DNA of 64,000 bases from Batillaria attramentaria (GCA_018292915.2 JACVVK020000380.1:17501-81500); one strand, 5' to 3'. Positions 34,899 through 45,651 are shown, counted from the first letter of the stretch. Notes: generated from the sequence alone by a model not told the origin. Made by a program: numbers and translations.

Positions 34899-37800
34899 CT
34901 GTAAAGAAACAAGCAAGTTTGATTTTTACGCTCTAATATTCAGTGATCGCGTTAACCGGTAAAATACCGTTTAAAAAACCAGAATACCGGAAAAATTTGG
35001 AGCTGCCCAGTTTCAGCGAACGTTAATCACTGTCACAATACTTTGTTCCCCACTGACTGGCCAGGGCTTCTTTGTTTTTGCGATGGACTCGCTGCTATCT
35101 TTACCTCTCATACCGATACAGTGTTGCGACACTGTGATTGTGTTTAGGTCGATTTGCACTGTAATTCTTATCACTGGTTTTAATTCTCATGGGACCGGTT
35201 CTGACACAGGTTGTTGAGTGACAGTGTGGGGTAGTCGCTGATGGGACCGGTTTTCAAAATTGCTAGCGCGATCACTGATATTCATATGGGGAAAATAGTA
35301 CAGAACTGCAACTTAAAGAGCTTAACACTGTTAATTTACATACTGCATGTCCTTGCGCTTTCGATTTCTAATTACATAAGAGGACAAGACCCGCAAAACA
35401 GTTTAATTACTTTACATGACATCACTGGTAACTGATGAAGTAAGGAAAGGTAAATTCAAATCAAGGAAGTATGATGTGAAATGTTTCAGTGTCAAGTAAA
35501 CCACGAACAAACAGGAAACTTCCTCTTTAATATCATAAAATTAATAACCAAACTTTGATGCAGAATCCACAGCTGTTACCAGCCCCTGTAGTGTAGTGGT
35601 TAGCACTTCGGACCATGGACCGGGAGACCCGGGTTCGAATCCCAGCCGAGGCAAGCGGGATTTTTCCTACCTAGGTCGGCTCCTACCCAGAGCGGGTGTG
35701 CTATGGACCCGATGGGGAGGCTGTTGCCACACAGCCGAGTTTCACCCACTTCACGGGTGCGACTTTGGGGGTGCTTCCCTTAGTATGACACGTCTTATGA
35801 TGTGCCGTAGTTCCTGGGCCTGGTTAATGCCGGGATATTTATGACAGGAAGCGTGGAATGCGGCCCTGTCCCGCAGTCCCAAACCACATGGACCTCCATA
35901 GCATCATCTTACTATCATCCTCATCTCCATCATCATGCATAATAAAAATTGTCCCAGCTTCCGAGTCCTCCGTGGGTTCCATCCATGACCTGGGAGGAAC
36001 ACCACTGGAGCTGGCAAAGAGTTGGGGCAGCAAAAAAAAAAAGAAAAAAAAAGAATCCACAGCTGTTACTTACTGTGACGGTTGAGTACGCGCTCCTCAA
36101 GTTTGAAGATGTATGCTGAAAGGCACGCCACAAATGATTCACCAGCGATTTCTGCAAATTCAAGTAAAAATTACATGAATAATTTACTGGTACACAGCTT
36201 GCAAGAGATTTAACAGCCTGTGAGAAGTAACTAACAAAATTCACCAGACAGTCAGAAACTTTGAAAAAGCTTTTACTGCACGTTTGTCCTCAGCAAGATC
36301 CAGAACAGGGGAGGGAACAAGATGTCATCATGAACTCGTTTTACTTCCCTTGACCAAGGGCACCTTTTGCAGAGTTTGGGATCAATAACTGGTAACAAAT
36401 AAACTGACACTTACTACCACAAAAAGATAATAAAAACAAGCCACCTCAACGGAGCCTCGAGACAGGCCCTCAGTAACTTCTAGCCTACACAGTAAAACCT
36501 GCAAATGGTGTAAGAAGCCGCCTTCAAACATGTACATTTCCTTCAGTTGCAATCAGTCTGACACCCAGATTCCTGTGTACCATGACAGGTAATCACCGGT
36601 TACTCACCGATCCCTCGTTCAGCTCCAGCCTCTCAACGGCCTGCAGTTTGCGAATGGACGCGTCCGACAGGTAGCCATCGAGGACGAGCTGGTAAGCTGG
36701 GCTGTGCCATTCCGAATTGAAGTCGCCGCAGATGATGTGTGGTGCTCCCTCTCCCCCGGCGACTCCCACCACTTCTTTGATAGCACAAGCTGCCTGCAGT
36801 AACAAAATATACCCTTTTTTTCCTTCCAAAACCACACACACTCTTAATACTACTACTACTAAATGGTATTTCTAGGGTGCATTTCTTGAAATAAAACTCA
36901 ATGCGCCTATCACTCACTCACACTCACGCACATTGAACAACGATGAACAGGCATCTATAGACTGGTGAAACTGACTAGTTAGACAGAAAATGACTGGTGT
37001 TAGTTATTTGTGGCCTCACGCCGCTCAAGCAACAAAGACCAGCACGCGGCTGAGGGAATTACCGGAAAGCTTTGTAAAAAAGGAACGTTTTCAGATTGCT
37101 CTTGGAAACAGACAGTGTGGGCGCATTTCTCAGATCTGCAGGCAGGAAGTTCCAAATGGCTGGAGCGGCAAAACTGAAAGAGCGCTTGCCAAAAGATTTC
37201 AGGTTGCGCTTGGGGATTTTGAGAAACCTCTCGGAGGACGACAACACTGATAAAGGAAAGGCAGATTTCTGTCATTAATTACAAAAAACATTAACCTACC
37301 TGTATACACTGGACATCAGGGCTGCGCATGGAATCCCAGACAACATGGATGTTGCCGACAGTGCAGGACTTGCCTGTGGTTCGACTGCGCAGCTTCGTGA
37401 TGAGCACGACATCAGCACGATCAAGGTACTTCATAACGGCCGCACCCACTTCTGGGCTCAAACCTCCAGCCTCCACCTCCTGTGGATGCAAACAAAAATC
37501 CTACACACAACACGTTTGTACAGTTCGCTCTTTCAAGACAAAAAAAATTCAAAGTATCTCAACAGCTGGTGTACATGAACACAGAAGAATTGAGAATTTC
37601 ATCTTTACAAAAGGGCTCAGTCAGATATAAAAGTTGAGGACTGAATGGCGCTACATCTTTTGCAAACATTTCATCTTACAGTAAAAAGCCTTTTACTTAT
37701 AACCACAAGGGGGAAGGGGGGGAGAGAGACAATTAGAATTTAGAAGAGAAGAGACAACAGCCCTCATCTCAGTAAATTTAATACCTAGAAAGTGATGACC

Positions 37801-38037
37801 CTGCAGGCAAGGAAACTGTGCTTATAAGAATGTTATCTTCGATCCACAGATCCCAGCAGAGAAATGGAAAAGAAATAGTAGATAAGTAGTCGTCAACACT
37901 AACAGACTCTAAACCCAAGATCAGAAAAACAACAACAACAACAAAACAAGATGGCCACTGACCAGCCCAATATGTTGTTTCCATTTAATCACCTGCTGTC
38001 GTCACGGTCGTTCTTTTGTAATGCCATGTATACGGGA

Positions 38038-38097
<60 letters not shown>

Positions 38098-38110
38098 CAC
38101 ACTCTCTCTC

Positions 38111-38142
<32 letters not shown>

Positions 38143-41100
38143 AATGGAAACAACTGACCGGGCTTGTCAGACCAATCTTGGTTTTGGAAGAGAGACGTCA
38201 AGTTGTTTTCTTTGAAATATATGACGTTTTCCTCATTGGGATGACGCATAATACATTTGACGTAATAACTTTGACTCGGATACAATTCTTGCAATGAAAG
38301 CAGCCCCATGAAAATTGAAGTGTTGCTGCTGCGCAGTGTAAAGATCGAATTTATACCGGCTCAATGTGTTTAACAGACAAGTCTGCGCGGCGAACGTTTT
38401 TTCACTATGTGTTATGTCTGCTGCGCGCGCGCGCACACAGACACACACAGACATACGCGCGCGCGCACGCACGCACGCACGCAGACTTGCGCGAGCCGCG
38501 TTTGTGCATGTGCTCCATTGAGACCTATGTGGTGTTCTCTCACTCTACTATGCTATTGAGTGAGAGTCAGTGGGAAAAACAAAGCTCACTACATCAATGA
38601 AACTCCCGCTTTCCCCGTCTACAAATAGAGAACTTCCGAAAAGTGACGACACACCCCCACGTCAATCAAACATGACGTCGGCAAACTGACGCTGATACAG
38701 TTTTGCGTCAGTGCGCGTGTGCCTTTTCTGCGATGTTTGTGAGGCGTGTGGCTTGTGTAAAGGAAATGTGCTTCGAGTACAAATTTTCGAGTCAACTGAC
38801 GACAACGGCTGCAGTGAATTTTTCTAATTTTTTTGTATATTTTTTATGGCACCCCAGGCTCATTATCTATGTATAGTAGGAGCGATTTTGAGATCTAAAG
38901 TGTGTTCACCAGCACTTTCATCAGGTACGGTTTACGCCAAAAGTACAAAAGCGACAACCTCCAAAATTCACTCAGTTGAGAGTCCGTATTCATGCTATCT
39001 ATGTCCCAAACATGGAGTGGTTTAGGTAAATATTACGCCTTTAAACGCCAGAAAGCCACTTTTTTTGAAAAGGGCGATAACTCGCAAATCATGTGTGCAA
39101 TCGTACCTGGATCGGGCCTTCTATTCAACAATCTTGATTCATTTAGAAACCCCAAATTTGAAATCGATCGGTTCAGTATTTTCGGAGAAATAGGCATCTG
39201 AACTGGGTTCACATGCAATGTCAACTCAGGCTCGGTTTACATGAAAACTATAAGAGCGACCATTTTCTAGTAGTGAGTCAATTCAGAGTCCGTATTCAAG
39301 CTATCTACTGCCAAAAAATTGAGTGATTTAAATAAATATTACGCCTGTACACGAAAGACAACCAACTTGTCTCAAAAGGGCGATAACTCCCAAATCACTT
39401 AAGCAATCATCACACGCTTGAATCGTCTAATGTAACATTTTGATAAATTTGGATACCCCAAATTTGAAGCCATTCGGTTAAGTATTTTCGAAGAAACGGG
39501 CCCGGACACAATTCACACACACACGCACATCCACACAGACGGCACTCAGGAGGAGGAGAACTGCGTTCGGAACATCATACGCGTCAGCATCGATGACGCA
39601 AGTTTTCTTACGTCATTGTCAGAGTTACACTTGCAAAATCGTCTCTGCGGGAGATCGGCAGTGACGTGCGTTTGTACCACAGATGCTTGCCCATGAACGT
39701 GGAAATTTTAGCCCGTCCTATTATGTTGTTTCCATAGTAATGGAAACAACATAAAAAAACCCGAACCAACTGGTAAACATACCTTGCGAGCAACTTCAGT
39801 CAGCGACACTCTCTTGCTGCTTTCCAGTTCAAAAAGTGCTGTCTTGTAGAATGTGGCCTCCCCTTCATCATAGTAGTCCTTCGTTCTTTTCATCATCAGA
39901 CCATCGTAACCCAGTCTACAGATTAAATATGTCAAGTTGTAAGTTACAATCGAACGTCAAACAACTACTAACAATTACTTCATCTGCATTTAATTACAAA
40001 CAACAAAAATTGTTCTCAAAAACTGCCCTGCAGTAAGAAAGAAAAGGACAGAGCACAAGATCAATCATTTATTAACCTGAAATATGATTACTGAATAGCT
40101 TTTATACAATCTTTTGTATCACCACACGAAATGTGCATGGCAGTGTCAGGAACAGAGAAGGCATTTCTGATTTTGGTGGTTCTTGGGTTTTTTTTGTTTT
40201 TGTTTCTGTTTTGTACATATGGCAACAGCTCAAAAACAGTGTTTGTTTTAACTGTAACCCTATCATCAGATGATGTGACTTAGCACAAGAAGTCCAAGAA
40301 GTCTTTTGATCTATGACATGGGCGTATCAGGGTTCCGGCTCATTACCAAACACAAAAACAACAAAACTCACTTCTTCATATCAGGCAGTAACACAGTGTT
40401 GAAGTATGCAGGGTTGACCTCTTGCAGACAGACAATGTCACCATTCAGATATTGCAACTCCTTCATCAACAGACCATGGCGATACTCTTGGCCAAGGAAT
40501 TCCGGAGCCGTGTAGCTGTAGTCGTTCCTGGTACGAGCACACTCAGCAAGGATGTTGTAACTGACCACACTGAACAAGCGGGCAGGGTCCACAGTCAGCG
40601 CAGGCACAGCTGGGTTGGGCACGTAGGCACGGTTGAAGCAACTAGGGGAGGAATGGGTGGCCAGGAAGGTGGGATCAGGAGTACCCAAGCGCTCCGACAC
40701 ACTGCTAGAGCTCTTGGAGCTCGGTGGGCAAACTGAGTTTTGAACTGGTGCGGCAGCATCAGCCATTACAGCGTCAGCGGGTGCTGAAGGAACGCTAGCC
40801 TGCGCTACAACGGCAGTCTCTCTCTGCCCTGGGGCCATCTCTACAGTGTTAACATTGTTTGCACTGGCGTTCACTGCTGCTGGAGCAGGAGGGGTAACAA
40901 CAGGCACTGGATTGGGTGCGCTAAACACTTGCTGCTGGCACGTGGTGGGCTGTGCGGGTTCCTCCGGCGTCAGCTGCCCCTCAGTGATGCTGGTGTCCCC
41001 GGTGAAATCACCGTCAATGCTGTTTGAGCCTGACTGGAGCTCGCTGGTGTCCAGTCCGCGAGACAAGACAGTCAGATCAGAGCCAGCCACACTTCCTACC

Positions 41101-43238
41101 TCCACCACTGTGGATGACACTTCATCACGATCTTCACGCTCCTTGGCCTGAAATCAATGTAAATTTTGTGTCATTAAGAGATTAAAATCAGACCACCACT
41201 ACATTATATTCATCTGACAAATGACGAATGTTCTTTTAAACTGTTCAACATCTGTTCTGAAATTAACCTGTCAAACAGAATGCAGATTAATTCTCAAATG
41301 ACATTTCACTCGACAGTAATTAGTATCTAGGCTTTTTCAGATGCAGCTCCCTTTTATGAACCTTAAACAAAGGGAAGCAACTGGTGGTAATTCCGACGTT
41401 TAAGCGATGAACAGTTCTCCCTTTCTAATGTTACCGACAAAGAGCATGTATGTGAAGGAGAGCAGACAGGACTCACTGACAGACTCAACAGACAGACCTC
41501 AGTGAGGGTTTGAATGTCATGCAGTTAACCATTTTAATAATAATAATAAATATAATATAAGAAATTTCATTTATATAGCGCACTTCTCAGATACAGTGAC
41601 TCATTGCGCTAACACACATCACTCATGCACATCCACACTATACAGACAAACACGTCAATCAGTACACATTACAAACAATACAAAGACACATCAGTTGAAA
41701 GCCTGTTGAAAAAGGTGCGTTTTCAGTCCAGATCTAAAAGCTGATAAAGATGGTTGTTGTCTCAGCCCCATAGGCAGAGAGTTCCAGACTGTAGGGGCGG
41801 CAAAACGGAAACATCGTTCACCATAAGTTTTCAGGTTTATCTTAGGGACCTTGAGTAGCTTGTCATTAGATGAGCGGAGCGGATTTTCTTACACAGAAGG
41901 GGATGATGCACTGAACACGGCTTACCTGAACCTCATTGGCGTATGCTTTTGTCAACTCTGCCTCTGTCAAGGGAACAACAGTGATGGATGAAGAGCTGCT
42001 ACCGGCAACACTGACAGGCACTGGAGTACTTGTGTCCATTGGCTGTTCAACTGGCACAGCGGCCGCTGCTGGCGGTGCTACGGGGGCTGGGCGCGGCACT
42101 GCTGCTGCTACCTCGGCGCTGTCTGCTGCAGGCACATCCTCTTTGTTGACCACGACAAAGTCACCAGGGAGTTCGGAGTCAGTGCTGGTGGCTGAAGCCG
42201 AGTCTTGCTGAGTTTTTGCAGGAGCGGCGACCTCGGCGGTTTTGGCAGGCACGATCGCCGGGGCATCCTCCGCACCTTCGCCATTCACCCGAGCTCGCTT
42301 GGTGCCCGACTGCTCAACCTCTGTTTTCGTGTCAGTCTCGTCCTCTTCCAGCTTCCTCTTCACGCCAGTCAGCTTCTTCGACTCCTGTTTTTCAGACACG
42401 TCTCCGTTGTTGACGCCAGGCTTTGAGTCTGCCGCGCTCGTTTCCTGCTCCATGGGCTCTGCAGCAGGTTTGGCTGCAGGTTCAGGGGCAGGGGTGGCTG
42501 CTACAGTCTCAGCTGGCGTAGCATCTGGCTTCTTACTTTCGGCTTGAGGGGATGCCGAAACTTTCTCCGGCACATCTGCTGCTGCAGGTGCACTCTCTTC
42601 TTTCTCCTCCTCTGCATCAGCCGTAGCGCTGGTGTCCATTACTCCCTCCCCTTCATCTCCCACTTCTTCTTCTTCTTTGTCCCCCGCTCCCCTGCCAGGC
42701 CGGGATCGTGATCTGGAGGAGGCTGGTCGCCCTCTCCCTCGGCCGCGCGTGGGAGTAGGTTTGCTTTCTTTCTCTGGCGTTTCTGCTTCTGCCTCTTCCT
42801 CTGCCGCTCCAGACCTCCTGGAGCTTCGCGACCCCCTTGAGGGTGTCGTGGCTGCTGGAGACTTCCCGCGACCTCGACCTCTATGGCGCCCTCTTCCAGA
42901 CTTGGGAGTTACTTCCTCCTGCTCTTCGGCCTGCTCAGGTTCGCCGGCCTCCTCTTTCTGTGGAGAAGCCTCCACCTTTGCCTTACCCCTGCCCCCGCGC
43001 TTGGAGGACGATGCCGGGGTTGTCTTCTCTTCCTCCTCCTCATCTCCTCCTGCCCCACGTCCGCGAGATCGAGACTGGCGACCAGCCGGGGTTGTACCAG
43101 CTTTGAACAAAAGGAACAATTTCTTTATGATTCTGTATGTCTAATGAAGCTTTTCAAAATCAAGAAATTTTTTTTTAGCACTTTCAAAAAAAAAAAAAAA
43201 AACAAACCCAACAAACACACACTTTGGAATAAAGCAAC

Positions 43239-43311
<73 letters not shown>

Positions 43312-44702
43312 AAGGTGTGATAAACAGTCACAGTTTGCCTGAATTCAGGTGCAGGATTTCGGTGATGTCATAATCACACAAAGAAAGTGGAGGACTGACA
43401 CAAAGACAAACTGAATCCAGTTTACCACCCCCCCCCCCCCCCCAAAAAAAAAAAAAAAAAACCAACAGGGGCACACTGAGCAAAGGAAATCGATCTGATC
43501 TGTTACCACCTCTCCCACGACTTGAAGGCCTGCCACGACTCCTCTTTTCTACAGGTTCCTCTCCCTCAGCTGCATGCTTGACTTCTTCCTCTGCCTTCTC
43601 GCTTCTGCCTCCACGTGTCCTGCAAAATGTAAAATATCGAATTTACTGCCTGTCATAGCTTGTGCTTGTGTCGTAGTCTCTGCCTGTGAATTTGAACTAG
43701 ACAGGCAAAAGCCTTCATGGCTCCCTTGTCACGGCTTGTGACAAGGGTCAAGGTCATTCACAAGAGTATGTTTGTAAAGCTCTTATCACTATCTATCATC
43801 ATGCCAAGTAAGGTGTCTCTGGCATTCTGAGTTCCTGGCAGTATTACAGTTTTCCCTGAAACAGTTTGTATGGCCTTGACCTTGGGTCAAGGTCATTCAA
43901 ACAAGATTTCATCAATGTCTATCATTATGCCAAGTTTGACGCCTCTAGTATTTGTAGTTCCTCCGAAAACAGTAATGTTAAAATTCGCAACAGACAGCTT
44001 TAATGACCTTGACCTTCAGTCAAGGTCACTCAAAAGGTAGGTCTCACTGCTGTCTATCATCATGCCTCGTTTGGTGCCTCTACTGTTTGTTGTTTCCAAG
44101 GAAATGCCAAGGTTAAAGTTTCACGAAAACAGCTTGCATGGCCTTGACCTTGACGAAAAGTCATTGAACACAGGTATGTCAGTAACGGTGTTGCGAATGT
44201 CTGTCATCATGCAAAGTTTGATGCTTCTGGTTCTTCTAGATTCTGAGAAAACGCAAACGTAAAAATTTCCAAACAGCCTGCTTTAATGACCTTGACCTTG
44301 GGTCAAGGTAATTTAAAGGTATGTGTGCATAGGTCTTATCACTGTCTATCAGCACGCCAAGTTCGGTGCCTGCTGTTTGTTATTTCTGAGAAAATGCCAA
44401 TGTTAAGGTTTCGCAAAAATAGCTTGTATGGCCTTGACCTTGATACAAGGCCACTGAATAAATGTATAAATCTGTAAAGTTTTTATCAATGTCTATCATC
44501 ATGCAAAGTTTAAAACCTCAGGTGTTTGTAGATTCTGAGAAAATGCCAATGTAAAATTTTCAGACAGCTTTAGTGACCTTGACCTTTAGTCAAGGTAATT
44601 CATAATGATATGTTTTGAAAGGTCTTATGGTTGTCTATCACCATGCCAAGTTTGGTGCCTCTGCTTTTGAGATTCTGAGAAAATGACAATGTTAAAGTTT
44701 TT

Positions 44703-44744
<42 letters not shown>

Positions 44745-44951
44745 GACGGAGGGTTATTACACAGACTCCCATTCTTACACAAGGGAGCCAAAAACTGTTA
44801 AAATGAAATTGCAAATTAAGAAAACCAAAATAGTGACAAACTTGGCAGGGGAACGAGCCGCGGCAGTTGAAGCCTTGGTTGATGCTCGAGGGCTACTCCG
44901 TGATGGAGCAGATTCCTCCTTGGCGAGACTTCTGCGTGTTGCTCTTGGCAT
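34695..44951 (-). CDS. EEP-family (CCR4/nocturnin/ANGEL/PDE12-like) nuclease with long disordered N-terminus, 9 coding exons
   Basis: Join, in minus-strand order: 44951-44842, 43619-43510, 43100-41926, 41147-40372, 39915-39783, 37479-37300, 36793-36608, 36151-36074, 34898-34695. Every junction has GT/AG and the phases agree, giving 2952 nt or 983 residues. Residues 1-465 are RGR/AT-hook-like, acidic and Pro/Ala/Val-rich; 466-650 are Ser/Pro/Val-rich; about 655-983 form an EEP domain. Expected catalytic positions are visible: Asn663 in SYNILAE, Glu708 in CLQEV, Asn811/His813 in GNIHVV, Asp852/Asn854 in CGDFN, Asp934 in VDYVFFSS and His972 in SDHL. In this superfamily these bind Mg2+ and the phosphate, and relatives remove poly(A) or 2',5'-oligoadenylate. 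The LQEV exon resembles PDE12, while the C-terminus (GGLP...SDHL) resembles ANGEL/nocturnin. The substrate is not known. Start: the ATG is the first codon after a splice acceptor, so a 5' untranslated exon lies upstream. A head-to-head paralogue follows at 46927. Confidence 0.88.
35580..36051 (+). mobile_element. SINE family B, full length, perfect 18-bp target duplication, in an EEP-gene intron
   Basis: AGAATCCACAGCTGTTAC is present at 35562-35579 and 36052-36069. The second copy runs to within four bases of the splice donor of coding exon 8 (exon edge 36074). The insertion is antisense to the gene, so its A tail reads as a T tract in the transcript. Confidence 0.92.
36074..36151 (-). CDS. 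Coding exon 8 of the minus-strand EEP gene
   Basis: 78 nt, phase 0 at both ends. Encodes 26 residues ending in SNLRSAYSTVT, the L.SAY segment that precedes the last catalytic motifs in PDE12/ANGEL relatives. Donor ACA|GTAAGT, acceptor TTTGCAG. The paralogue exon at 53569-53646 is also exactly 78 nt and ends in LTSAYKAVT. A SINE is inserted in the intron just downstream of the donor. Confidence 0.83.
36608..36793 (-). CDS. Coding exon 7 with the CGDFN catalytic motif
   Basis: 186 nt, phase 0 at both ends. Encodes AACAIKEVVGVAGGEGAPHI and then ICGDFNSEWHSPAYQLVLDG. The Asp-x-Asn of GDFN is the conserved EEP catalytic pair. Acceptor TTACTGCAG, donor GGATCG|GTGAGT. The paralogue exon at 52333-52512 is two codons shorter. 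Confidence 0.88.
36848..37255 (+). repeat. Dispersed repeat E, copy 1
   Basis: Starts at a (TAC)n run, then TCTAGGGTGCATTTCTTGAA, ATGCGCCTATCACTCACTCA and later AAGTTCCAAATGGCTGGAGC followed by GGCAAAACTGAAAGAGCG. The order of segments matches 41538-41880. It lies in the intron between EEP exons 6 and 7. Confidence 0.6.
37300..37479 (-). CDS. Coding exon 6 of the minus-strand EEP gene
   Basis: 180 nt, phase 0 at both ends. Contains ADVVLITKL and the SCTVGNIHVVW motif, whose Asn and His correspond to the N-[TI]-H active-site motif of this superfamily. Same length as the paralogue exon at 50899-51078. Confidence 0.88.
38039..38142. repeat. (AC)n(TC)n microsatellite in an EEP intron
   Basis: AC units at 38040-38095, TC units at 38102-38141. 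Confidence 0.95.
38421..38483. repeat. (GC)n/(AC)n/(GCAC)n microsatellite
   Basis: GCGCGCGCGC, then ACACAGAC, then CGCGCGCGC and ACGC units. Confidence 0.9.
38905..39520. repeat. Diverged tandem dimer of about 260-300 bp units
   Basis: Two units in the same orientation share CGGTTTAC, GAGTCCGTATTCA(T/A)GCTATC, TAAATATTACGCC, AAGGGCGATAACTC(G/C)CAAAT, CCCCAAATTTGAA and AGTATTTTCG(G/A)AGAAA. They end in a CACACACACGCACATCCACA run. They lie in the intron between EEP exons 5 and 6; the wording is like element S (spaced, weakly conserved units before an (AC)n run). Confidence 0.7.
39720..39754. repeat. Perfect 14-bp palindrome next to EEP exon 5
   Basis: TATGTTGTTTCCAT, then AGTA, then ATGGAAACAACATA. 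The arm also occurs once at 37970-37983 in direct orientation. It is 28 bases from the donor of coding exon 5. Confidence 0.75.
39783..39915 (-). CDS. Coding exon 5 of the minus-strand EEP gene
   Basis: 133 nt. Encodes LGYDGLMMKRTK, then DEGEATFYKTALFELESS, matching the family pattern GY.G....RT...EG.ATFY. Acceptor CTGTAG, donor CGCAAG|GTATGT. It has the same length and phase as the paralogue exon at 49798-49930. Confidence 0.88.
40372..41147 (-). CDS. Coding exon 4: linker and start of the EEP domain
   Basis: 776 nt. About 190 residues of Ser/Pro/Val-rich linker are followed by SSPSCFNRAYVPNPAVPAL and then FSVVSYNILAE...LQEV, the first two metal/phosphate-binding motifs of the EEP fold. The donor is AAGAA|GTGAGT in phase 2. 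The paralogue exon at 48552-48925 aligns from YSSPGIFDRAYIPNP onward and ends at the same codon position. Confidence 0.88.
41538..41880 (+). repeat. Dispersed repeat E, copy 2
   Basis: (AAT)n, TTTATATAGCGCACTTCTC, CATTGCGCTAACACACATCA, GAGTTCCAGACTGTAGGGGC and GGCAAAACGGAAACATCG. It is homologous to 36848-37255 and sits just downstream of the exon 3 donor of the same gene. The TATATAGCGC start near an (AAT)n run recalls the 3' ends of some metazoan SINEs; the family is not identified. Confidence 0.6.
41926..43100 (-). CDS. Coding exon 3: long low-complexity RGR/acidic/Pro-Ala exon
   Basis: 1175 nt, open throughout and coding for 391 codons plus a split Ala. It has alternating RGRGRGRP-type basic clusters, EEEEE acidic clusters, a KKLTGVKRKLEEDE segment and a C-terminal Ala/Pro/Val-rich part. 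No folded domain is recognisable. The composition suggests a disordered nucleic-acid-binding or nuclear segment (inference). The reading frame ends exactly at the CAG|GTAAG donor. No equivalent exon is found in the plus-strand paralogue. Confidence 0.82.
43174..43311. repeat. (A)n, (C)n, (A)n and (AT)n runs in an EEP intron
   Basis: About 40 consecutive C at 43240-43279, then about 17 A, then ATATATATATATATA. A second C/A pair is at 43428-43460. Confidence 0.93.
43510..43619 (-). CDS. Coding exon 2 of the minus-strand EEP gene
   Basis: 110 nt, entered in phase 2 and left in phase 1. It encodes TRGGRSEKAEEEVKHAAEGE and ends in a basic RSRGRPSSRGRG stretch that contains an RGRP core typical of AT-hooks. 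The acceptor is TTTTGCAG and the donor AGAG|GTGGTA. A (C)n/(A)n run lies just downstream in the intron. Confidence 0.75.
43695..44795. mobile_element. Element S, full copy 1: TGGCTCCCTTGT ends, TGACCTTGACC units inside
   Basis: Begins ACTAGACAGGCAAAAGCCTT then CATGGCTCCCTTGTC, ends TTACACAAGGGAGCCAAAAA: short inverted ends (TGGCTCCCTTGTG). The interior has about six to seven diverged units of roughly 145 bases, each with TGACCTTGACCTT and usually GTCAAGGTCA close by, then an (AC)n run and ACGACGGAGGGTTATTACAC. It fills most of the intron between EEP exons 1 and 2. Confidence 0.82.
44842..44951 (-). CDS. Coding exon 1 of the minus-strand EEP gene
   Basis: Encodes MPRATRRSLAKEESAPSRSS and 16 more residues, plus two bases of the next codon. 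The acceptor (TTTTAG) lies directly before the ATG and the donor is AA|GTTTGT, an unusual but workable site. The homologous start exon of the plus-strand paralogue (MPQVKGRSRRR...) has a similar length (107 against 110 nt) and the same end phase, which supports both calls. Confidence 0.75.
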
Positions 44952-45610
44952 CTAAAATGAGGACAGAATGCTATTTATAAGTTCACTTTTTGCAGTTATC
45001 AACATCACTACAACTGTACAAGTCAACATAAAGAAAACTTTACACAACTATAAACTTACAAGTATAATAACAATATTAACATGTGTAGGGTGCAGTGGGA
45101 AAGGATTTGGCATAAACGAGAAAATACAATGATAAATTTATGCTAGTACAAGGCAGAAAGACTATGGGCTATCTTTCTATCTCTACGACTTTTTTCTCAC
45201 TAACCATAATATTCAAATTTATCAATTTAAAGGCCACTCTTCAATTTGCAACACACCAATGTTACTGTTACTGGTCTTAAAAATTCCACAAGTTTCTTAG
45301 TACAAGATCTATGGGGACAGTCTTCCTATACCGTAAATTACAAACTCTAGTATGAGAGGAAATGACGGTGCGTATGCGGTAGATTCAAACGCTGCAAGCG
45401 GAACGCGACAAAAATTGACAATGTTGTGGAGTACGCCAGCTTTCAAGCACAACGTAGGAAACAGTAAAGTAGTTACATTTTCACGCGACCAACACAAAGA
45501 TTTACTGTCTGTAACACAATAGTCTTTTCGGCGCCGAACTTCAGGCGATTTATCTTTAGGACAGTGGTTCTGCGCCTATCGCAAAACAATCACCCAGATC
45601 AAAAACCCAC

Positions 45611-45651
45611 CTTCACGAAGTGTATAAATCGGTGTGCCCGAGCTTGATTGC
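45611..45651 (-). other. Possible 5' untranslated exon of the minus-strand EEP gene
   Basis: On the minus strand the sequence TTTTGTAG, then about 40 bases, then GTGAAG|GTGGGT looks like a small exon between an acceptor and a donor. Since the gene's ATG follows directly after an acceptor, at least one such exon must exist upstream. This is the best-looking one seen; it could also be the 3' end of a longer first exon. Confidence 0.3.

Noticed and set aside
36990..37278. Coding frames in repeat E (AGRKFQMAGAAKLKERLPKD-like)
   Set aside because: The homologous copy at 41538-41880 has several stops in the same register, so similarity is at DNA level and coding is not supported.
41936..43144. Plus-strand frames overlapping exon 3 (for example 42632-43144)
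   Set aside because: They are the complementary reading of the low-complexity RGR/EEE exon; only the minus strand has matching splice sites and phases on both sides.
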